Shown here: positions 58,756 to 64,000 of the stretch, in pieces
Layout of the letters: each line of letters begins with the position of its first letter
How positions within the stretch are numbered: position 1 is the first letter of the stretch
Assembly: GCF_024362485.1 (NCBI RefSeq)
Contig: NZ_CP101456.1
Location: 1,054,001-1,118,000, forward strand
Direction of reading: 5' to 3'
From: Natronobeatus ordinarius
GTDB lineage: Archaea; Halobacteriota; Halobacteria; Halobacteriales; Natrialbaceae
Length of the DNA stretch: 64,000 nt
Position numbers and translations under genes: made by a program
The notes under the pieces: generated by a model
What the model was told of the DNA's origin: nothing
The model's database searches: none
Seen by the model: only the letters and a program-made list of their open reading frames with translations

Positions 58756-59964
58756 GTGATCGACGCACTGTTACTGATCGGGGTGCTCGTCGCGATCTTC
58801 GTCGGGTACAACATCGGCGGCGCGACCACGGGCGTCTCCTTTGGCCCGGCGGTTGGCGCGAAGGTCCTCTCGAAGCTCGGCGCAGCCGCGTTGATGTCGA
58901 TTTTCTTCTTCCTCGGCGGCTGGCTGATCGGCCCGGCCGTCGTCGAGACGCTCGGCGAGGGAATCGTTCCGGGAGCCGTCATGACGCTCGAGACGGGCAT
59001 CGCCATCCTGTTTTTCATCGGACTGGCGCTGTTCATCGGCAACGTCTTCGGCGTCCCCGCCTCGACGTCGATGACGGCCGTCGGGGCGATCGCTGGCCTG
59101 GGGCTGGCGACGGGGACGCTCAACTGGGGCACGATGGGGCAGATCGTCTCGTGGTGGCTCGTCGCACCCGTCGTCGCCTTCTGGATTAGCGGCGTCATCG
59201 GCCGGTACTTCTATCCGACGATCAACGAGTGGGTCGCCATCTCTCGACGCGAAACCCACCTCTGGGTCGTCGAACGGAACTCGCTCGTCCCCACCGTTCG
59301 CGCGGCGGAGGGGACGGGCCGTCGCGAGCTCACGGGCTCGCTGATCGTGGTCGCCATCGGCTGTTACATGGCGTTCAGTTCGGGTGCATCGAACGTCGCC
59401 AACGCGGTCGCCCCGTTGGTCGGTAGCGGCGCGCTCGAGTTCGACGAGGGGTTCCTCGCCACGTTCTCCAACATGGAGTGGGGCGTCATCATCGCCGGCG
59501 TCGCCGTCACCATCGGCGCGTTCACGATCGCCAAGCGGACGCTCGACACGATGGGCAACGACCTCACCGCCCTCCCGCTGACCGCCGCCGTCGTCGTCAT
59601 GACCGTCTCGGCGACGATCGTCACCCTGCTGTCGGCGATCGGCATCCCCGTCCAGCTCGTGATCGTCGCGACGATGAGCATCGTCGGGCTGGGCTGGGGA
59701 CGGGCGACGCGGACGACGACGGTCTCCGAAGCCGTTCGCGGTGAAGAGACGACCACCGTCTCGGTGGGGGCGCTCACCGCCGAAGCGGAGGGCGAAGAGA
59801 TGCCCGCGATCGGCGAGGAGGCGGCTGCCGACATCCCGAAAGCCTCCGACCTCTTCGATCCCTCGACCACGGCCCGGGTCATCCTCATCCAGAACTTCGT
59901 CCCCGTCCTCGCGACGATCGGCGCGTACCTCACCTTCCGGTTCGTCCCTATTTTCGGTCTCTAA
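58756..59964 (+). CDS. Inorganic phosphate transporter, PiT family, copy 2
   Basis: A 402-residue PiT transporter starting with GTG. The two signature repeats are FVGYNIGGATTGVSFGPAVGAK (about residues 14-35) and CYMAFSSGASNVANAVAPLVGS (about 204-225). It is strongly similar to copy 1 throughout, including the acidic linker (about 330-380) with GALTAEAEGEEMPAIGEEA and SDLFDPS. A TATA-like AACTTAT (58724-58730) lies about 29 bases before the start, so it can be transcribed on its own as well as from the upstream genes. Confidence 0.9.
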   Translation: MIDALLLIGVLVAIFVGYNIGGATTGVSFGPAVGAKVLSKLGAAALMSIFFFLGGWLIGPAVVETLGEGIVPGAVMTLETGIAILFFIGLALFIGNVFGVPASTSMTAVGAIAGLGLATGTLNWGTMGQIVSWWLVAPVVAFWISGVIGRYFYPTINEWVAISRRETHLWVVERNSLVPTVRAAEGTGRRELTGSLIVVAIGCYMAFSSGASNVANAVAPLVGSGALEFDEGFLATFSNMEWGVIIAGVAVTIGAFTIAKRTLDTMGNDLTALPLTAAVVVMTVSATIVTLLSAIGIPVQLVIVATMSIVGLGWGRATRTTTVSEAVRGEETTTVSVGALTAEAEGEEMPAIGEEAAADIPKASDLFDPSTTARVILIQNFVPVLATIGAYLTFRFVPIFGL

Positions 59965-60118
59965 GGCGGCCCCGGAACGCCGACGCTGAGTGCGGGGGAG
60001 AGCCTTGCCGTTCGAGTCCAGGTAAGAGCCCTGCTGCTCGAGTCGAAGGGGAGAGTCCCGTCGCTCGCGGCGTGAGACAGCGACCGGCCACGACCGAAGT
60101 CGTGGTTCGATCCAAAGA

Positions 60119-60796
60119 CTAGTTCGTTCGGAACGCGCGGTCGCCGGCGTCACCGAGGCCGGGGACGATGAAGCCGTTCTCGTCGAGGTACTCGTCGATC
60201 GAGACGGTCAGCAAGTCGACTTCGGGGAACTCCTCGCCCACCCGGAGCAGGCCGTCGGGTGCCGACACCGCCGAGAGGACGATCAGGTGCTCGGGCTCCG
60301 GCGAGTTCTCGATGACGTGCTCGAGTACCGTACACATCGTGCTGCCGGTGGCGAGCATCGGGTCGGCGACGATCACCGTATCCTCCTCGTGAATCTCGGG
60401 GAGTTTCACGTAGTCGACCGTGATCGGGAACTTCCCCTCCTCGTTGCGGCCGGCCTCCTCGTTTCGACTCGCGCTGATGACGCCCTGTCTGGCGCGCGGG
60501 AACGCCTTGAGCAGTCCCTCGACGAACGGCGTCGCCGCCCGCAGGACGTTGATGATCACCACGTCGTCGAGCCCCTTGACGCGCTCGCCCATCGTCTGCT
60601 CGAGCGGCGTCTCGATCTCGACGTACTCGGTCTCCATCCGTCCGTCGATGATCTCGTAGCCACAGATCCGGCCGAGTTTCACGAGCCCCTTCCGGAAGCT
60701 CACCTGCTCCGTTTCGACGTCTCGAATCCGCGAGAGGGTGTCTTTGGCCAGTGCGTGGGTGACGAGGTAGGCCTCGTCTCGGTCTTCGATCGGCAT
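60119..60796 (-). CDS. upp: Uracil phosphoribosyltransferase
   Basis: A 225-residue UPRT that makes UMP from uracil and PRPP (pyrimidine salvage). The PRPP-binding loop is [13 protein letters not shown] (about residues 141-153), and the C-terminal [27 protein letters not shown] has the conserved uracil-binding GDAGDR. The length is typical. Start ATG 60796; the TATA box at 60823-60830, read on the minus strand, is 30 bases away. It is divergent from the SRPBCC gene. Confidence 0.95.
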   Translation of the reverse strand: MPIEDRDEAYLVTHALAKDTLSRIRDVETEQVSFRKGLVKLGRICGYEIIDGRMETEYVEIETPLEQTMGERVKGLDDVVIINVLRAATPFVEGLLKAFPRARQGVISASRNEEAGRNEEGKFPITVDYVKLPEIHEEDTVIVADPMLATGSTMCTVLEHVIENSPEPEHLIVLSAVSAPDGLLRVGEEFPEVDLLTVSIDEYLDENGFIVPGLGDAGDRAFRTN

Positions 60797-60822
60797 GTCG
60801 TTCGGAGACGCGCACGCCGGGG

Positions 60823-60830
60823 AGTATAAG
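60823..60830. promoter_or_regulatory. Shared bidirectional TATA box of upp and the SRPBCC gene
   Basis: AGTATAAG on the plus strand reads CTTATACT on the minus strand. It is centred about 30 bases from the upp ATG (60796) and about 28 bases from the SRPBCC ATG (60855). No other AT-rich element exists in the 58-base gap, so one TATA box apparently serves two leaderless divergent transcripts. Confidence 0.55.
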
Positions 60831-60854
60831 GTGTCGGTCCGAGAATCGCCACCG

Positions 60855-61271
60855 ATGCGAACGGTCGACGTCTCGCGCGCGGTCCGTGCCCAGCCGGCTG
60901 CCGTCGATCGGCTGCTCACGCCCGAAACGATCGTCGAGTACGAGGGCAGTTTCACCGTCAGAGGGATCGACGAAACCGACGACGGCTGGATCGTCACCGC
61001 CGGCTCGCGGGGACTCCAGCTTTCGCTCCGGTTCGAAGCGCTCGAGGACGAACCCGGCTTCTACTACGAACTCGAGGGCGAGGACGGCCCGCTCGAGGTG
61101 ATGGAGACGACCCTCTCGATCGCGCCGGAGAACGAGGGGACGCGCGTCAGCGCCACGTCGACGGTCCACATGGGCGTTCGACCGGTGGGGCTCGCCGACC
61201 GGATCGCCGCCTGGAAGCGAAAGGGGGAGCTGAAACGTGCGCTGGCCGAGCTGGCCGCGGACGTCGAGTGA
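60855..61271 (+). CDS. SRPBCC-family (START-like) protein
   Basis: A 138-residue protein beginning [35 protein letters not shown], typical of polyketide-cyclase/CoxG-like SRPBCC proteins, which form a hydrophobic ligand-binding pocket. A long C-terminal helix ([27 protein letters not shown]) ends it, as in the family. The ligand is unknown. The ATG at 60855 (rather than 60795) is supported by the TATA box at 60823-60830. Confidence 0.8.
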   Translation: MRTVDVSRAVRAQPAAVDRLLTPETIVEYEGSFTVRGIDETDDGWIVTAGSRGLQLSLRFEALEDEPGFYYELEGEDGPLEVMETTLSIAPENEGTRVSATSTVHMGVRPVGLADRIAAWKRKGELKRALAELAADVE

Positions 61272-61515
61272 GTTCGGTGAGTGGGTGAACTCGGTGACGT
61301 TCGCGAGCGGATCGGACTCGAGGACGTTGAACTTCGCGTTCGTCGGCGGCTGTCTCGGCCGGCTCAAGCGTCGCCTCGACGAGACTTTGTTTTCGATCGT
61401 TTACGGCCGCTGCCAGGGCGCGACGTCGGGTCGGCGCGGTCGATGACCGGTCGCCGCCAGTACTGACGCAGCGAAGAAGTTTATACCAGGCGGCGTCATA
61501 GCCCCGTTCAATCGG

Positions 61516-62232
61516 ATGGAAGAGAGCATCTCGGGGTTCAAGGTCCGCGGTGACTGGAGCGACGTCGTCGAACACGGCGAGCGCATCACACACGCGCTTC
61601 GGGACGCCGGGGTACACGACCCCGACAGCGATACGGGCGCTCGCTTCGCCCGCGCGTTCGAGGAGTGGGAGGAGTGGCGCCCCAAGGCCCACGAGACGCT
61701 CGAGAGCGACGTCAGCGAGAAGACCGCCGAACAGGCCCACGTCGAGGAAGGGAAGGGCGAGAAGGCCGGCAAGGGTCCCGACGAGGATATCAAGACCGCC
61801 GGCGAGAAGCTCTCTGAGTCCTACGAGGCGCTCGAGGACGACGACGCCGGAAACGCGGTCGACACCTGGAAGGAGTCCGTCGACTACGTCGCCCGCGCGG
61901 CCGACACCGCGGGACGGAAGGCACTCCGTCGGGTCGAGGACACGGTCTACCAGCGCGTGATGACCCAGCTCGCGCCGTACTACTTCGACAACGAACTCGT
62001 CAGCGCGAACATCCAGCAGTCGGGTCGGGGCAACGGCGAGGGATTCGTCTTCGAGGTGAACGTCAACGACGATCGGCTCAAAGGCGACGTCTCCGATCGG
62101 CTCGCCGCGTACGAAGACGAGGTCGACCGCTGGCACGTCGAGACCGAGAAAGATACCGAGACCGTCGAAGCCATCGAGGGCGTCGAGGCACCGCCGGAGC
62201 CCGAGGACAACTCTCGGTCGACGACGAACTGA
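61516..62232 (+). CDS. DUF5828-like haloarchaeal protein
   Basis: A 238-residue acidic protein beginning MEESISGFKVRGDWSDVVEHGERIT, with a central helical, Glu/Lys-rich region (about residues 55-110) and a C-terminal domain containing TQLAPYYFDNELVSANIQQSG (about 151-171). It matches a haloarchaea-only family (DUF5828) as I recall; the function is unknown. A TATA-like TTTATACC lies about 30 bases upstream (61480-61487). No membrane segment. The 244 bases before it show no gene. Confidence 0.75.
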   Translation: MEESISGFKVRGDWSDVVEHGERITHALRDAGVHDPDSDTGARFARAFEEWEEWRPKAHETLESDVSEKTAEQAHVEEGKGEKAGKGPDEDIKTAGEKLSESYEALEDDDAGNAVDTWKESVDYVARAADTAGRKALRRVEDTVYQRVMTQLAPYYFDNELVSANIQQSGRGNGEGFVFEVNVNDDRLKGDVSDRLAAYEDEVDRWHVETEKDTETVEAIEGVEAPPEPEDNSRSTTN

Positions 62233-62329
62233 TCGACCGTGATCGCGCTTGCCGATCCGCAACGCCGATAAGCGGACGATCGTCTCAGGTCGCCACACAC
62301 TTGTAGTGGCCGCCGATAGGGTCCCCTAG

Positions 62330-63520
62330 ATGGTCGACATCGCGACGCTCGGAACGTTCGCCGTGGCCGCGATAGCGAGCTTCTTTATGGCCTGGACGAT
62401 CGGCGCCGGCTCGAGCGGGTCGACGCCGTTCGCGCCGGCGGTCGGGGCGAACGCGATCTCGGTGATGCGAGCGGGCTTTCTCGTCGGAATCCTCTGCTTT
62501 CTGGGGGCGGTCTTTCAGGGGGCGAGCGTCTCCGAGGCAGTCGGTGGCGACCTCATCGAGGGGGTGACGCTCTCGGCGGAGGCGGCGACGATCGGGCTGA
62601 CGATCGCCGCGGTGCTGGTCGCCATCGGCGTCTTCACGGGCTACCCGATCGCCACGGCGTTCACCGTGACGGGGGCCGTGATCGGTGCCGGGTTCGCGAT
62701 GGGCGGCGATCCGGCGTGGTGGAAGTACCGGGAGATCGCCGCCCTCTGGCTGCTGACGCCGTTCGTCGGCGGCGCCATCGCGTACGTCACCGCCCGGGCG
62801 CTTCGCGAGGAGCCGATCCCCGAACGGAAGGTCGTGCTCGTCCTGGCTGGCATCGTCGGCGCGTTGCTCGCGAACATCGAGTTCGCGATGCTCGGGCCGC
62901 CCGACGGGGGCGCGTCCATCGCCGTCACCGTCTCGAACGCGGTCCCGGCGTCGCCGTCCGTCGCCGTCGTCGCCGTCACGCTCGTGATCGCCGTCGCTTG
63001 CGCTGGAGCACTCCGCCTCGACATGCGTAACGGCACGAGCGTCGCCGAACGCCACTTCCTGCTCGTGATGGGCGGGCTCGTGGCCTTCTCCGCCGGCGGG
63101 AGCCAGGTCGGCCTCGCCGTCGGGCCGCTCGTTCCCCTCTCGGACGACGTCGGGCTGACGATCACGGCGTTGCTGCTGGGCGGCGGCGTCGGCCTGCTCG
63201 TCGGGGCCTGGACTGGCGCCACCCGGATGATCAAGGCAATCTCCCAGGACTACTCCTCGCTCGGACCCCGGCGATCGATCGCCGCGCTCATTCCCTCGTT
63301 CGCTATCGCCCAGGTCGCCATCCTCTACGGCATCCCGGTCTCGTTCAACCAGATCGTCGTCAGCGCGATCATCGGCAGCGGCTACGCCGCGGCGGGCGCC
63401 GGCGGGGGCGTCAGCGGCCGGAAGATGGGCTACACGGTCCTCGCGTGGGTGCTCTCGCTCGCGGGCGCGATCGTCGTCACCTACGCGGGCTTTCTCGCGT
63501 TCACCTGGCTGCTCGGCTGA
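62330..63520 (+). CDS. Inorganic phosphate transporter, PiT family, copy 3 (divergent)
   Basis: A 396-residue PiT-family transporter with about ten helices. The signature repeats are AWTIGAGSSGSTPFAPAVGANAISV (about residues 21-45) and GLVAFSAGGSQVGLAVGPLVPLS (about 244-266). It lacks the acidic linker of copies 1 and 2 and is clearly a different subgroup, probably with another regulation or specificity. It follows the DUF5828 gene by 97 bases. Confidence 0.85.
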   Translation: MVDIATLGTFAVAAIASFFMAWTIGAGSSGSTPFAPAVGANAISVMRAGFLVGILCFLGAVFQGASVSEAVGGDLIEGVTLSAEAATIGLTIAAVLVAIGVFTGYPIATAFTVTGAVIGAGFAMGGDPAWWKYREIAALWLLTPFVGGAIAYVTARALREEPIPERKVVLVLAGIVGALLANIEFAMLGPPDGGASIAVTVSNAVPASPSVAVVAVTLVIAVACAGALRLDMRNGTSVAERHFLLVMGGLVAFSAGGSQVGLAVGPLVPLSDDVGLTITALLLGGGVGLLVGAWTGATRMIKAISQDYSSLGPRRSIAALIPSFAIAQVAILYGIPVSFNQIVVSAIIGSGYAAAGAGGGVSGRKMGYTVLAWVLSLAGAIVVTYAGFLAFTWLLG

Positions 63521-63549
63521 TCGTCGCCCTGACGACGGATCGAACGGCC

Positions 63550-63556
63550 TTTATTC
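63550..63556 (+). promoter_or_regulatory. TATA box of the right-edge membrane protein gene
   Basis: TTTATTC centred about 24 bases before the ATG at 63577 supports a leaderless start for the final gene. Confidence 0.45.
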
Positions 63557-63576
63557 GCCCGGAAGCGAGTTCGATT

Positions 63577-64000
63577 ATGGACGACTCCCGAACGGTTCAC
63601 TGGCGACGGGACGCCTCGACCTCCCGGACCGTTCGCGTACTCTGGGCGCTCGGGGTCGGGACGTTCCTCGCCGCGATTGCACTCATCGTCTTCGGTCGGT
63701 TCTACGGACTGACGGCCGAGACCGGCGGCCAATCGATCGTCGTCGCCACGCTCGCCGCCGCTGCCGTCGCGATCGTCGCCGTCGTCCTCGCCGGTCAGGC
63801 CGACGACCGACTCGAGCGACTGGGCCGGTACGTCCCGTTCTGGACGCCGAGCGGGGGCAGCTTCAGGCAGGCACTCGACGCCGCCGCCGGCGCGGTCGTG
63901 ATGGGCGCGATCATCTTCGCGCTCGTGCTCTTCGTCGGCCCCGGCATCGGCTTCGGGCTGGCAACCGCCACCATCCCCTTCGCGGTCGTGTTGATCATGC
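63577..64000 (+). CDS. Integral membrane protein, N-terminal part (truncated by window edge)
   Basis: The first 141 codons of a plus-strand gene, starting MDDSRTVHWRRDASTSRTVRVLW. Three or four helices are predicted (about residues 23-42, 55-72, 98-122 and one beginning near 125). The loop RYVPFWTPSGGSFRQALDAAAG is hydrophilic. No family is recognisable from this part. A TATA-like TTTATTC 24 bases upstream supports the ATG. Confidence 0.55.
   Translation, partial: MDDSRTVHWRRDASTSRTVRVLWALGVGTFLAAIALIVFGRFYGLTAETGGQSIVVATLAAAAVAIVAVVLAGQADDRLERLGRYVPFWTPSGGSFRQALDAAAGAVVMGAIIFALVLFVGPGIGFGLATATIPFAVVLIM

Noticed and set aside
59965-60118. Possible tRNA or small RNA because of two GTTCGA-type sequences
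   Set aside because: No acceptor stem, anticodon arm or CCA-compatible end can be built around them.

Overview
The window comes from a halophilic archaeon (class Halobacteria). The evidence is GC-rich DNA with very frequent CTCGAG, strongly acidic proteins, archaeal TATA boxes about 26-30 bases upstream of start codons (many transcripts look leaderless), GTGA/ATGA stop-start overlaps, and marker genes such as CetZ tubulin, the long halobacterial 2Fe-2S ferredoxin, LWR-salt protein and archaeal PibD. I cannot assign a genus. I saw no rRNA, tRNA or CRISPR array.

Layout. 1-11.5 kb: housekeeping genes, namely the N-terminus of an SppA-like protease, a coiled-coil protein, CetZ, small haloarchaeal proteins, pterin-4a-carbinolamine dehydratase, glutamyl-tRNA reductase, a cis-prenyltransferase, a hypothetical protein, a membrane protein and TrpS. 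11.6-16 kb: a DHH phosphoesterase followed by an unstable segment with a truncated VapC-like toxin, two copies of a palindromic MITE-like repeat in direct orientation, a small EamA transporter, a TnpB-only IS1341-type element and a small molybdopterin-domain protein. 16.1-22.1 kb: a methanethiol oxidase (SBP56) overlapping a 2Fe-2S ferredoxin gene, then a convergent spermidine/putrescine-type ABC operon (D-A-B-C). 22.4-25.7 kb: GlmS and a GlmU-like nucleotidyltransferase, which make UDP-amino-sugar precursors.

25.9-36.2 kb: a haloarchaeal MoxR locus (DUF1616, DUF4129-type surface protein, DUF58, membrane proteins, MoxR ATPase, DUF4350) plus an HtpX-like protease; 36.3-39.2 kb: an Lhr helicase. 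39.5-55.4 kb: a surface-glycan type region with three FemAB-like acyltransferase paralogues, a GNAT, two flippases, two methyltransferases, a polysaccharide deacetylase, an alkaline-phosphatase-superfamily phosphodiesterase and a formyltransferase-like protein, interrupted by HIT, Nudix and PibD genes. No glycosyltransferase is recognisable in it. 55.5-64 kb: ferredoxin, a small AbrB-like protein, two Usp-PiT pairs (one Usp inverted), Upp, SRPBCC and DUF5828 proteins, a third PiT and a truncated membrane protein at the right edge.

Most is ordinary haloarchaeal chromosome. The least ordinary parts are the FemAB-rich region, the duplicated Usp-PiT pairs whose transporters share an acidic cytoplasmic linker, the MITE pair (one copy carrying a nested 40-bp hairpin), the SBP56-ferredoxin overlap, and a single TATA box that appears to serve two divergent leaderless genes.
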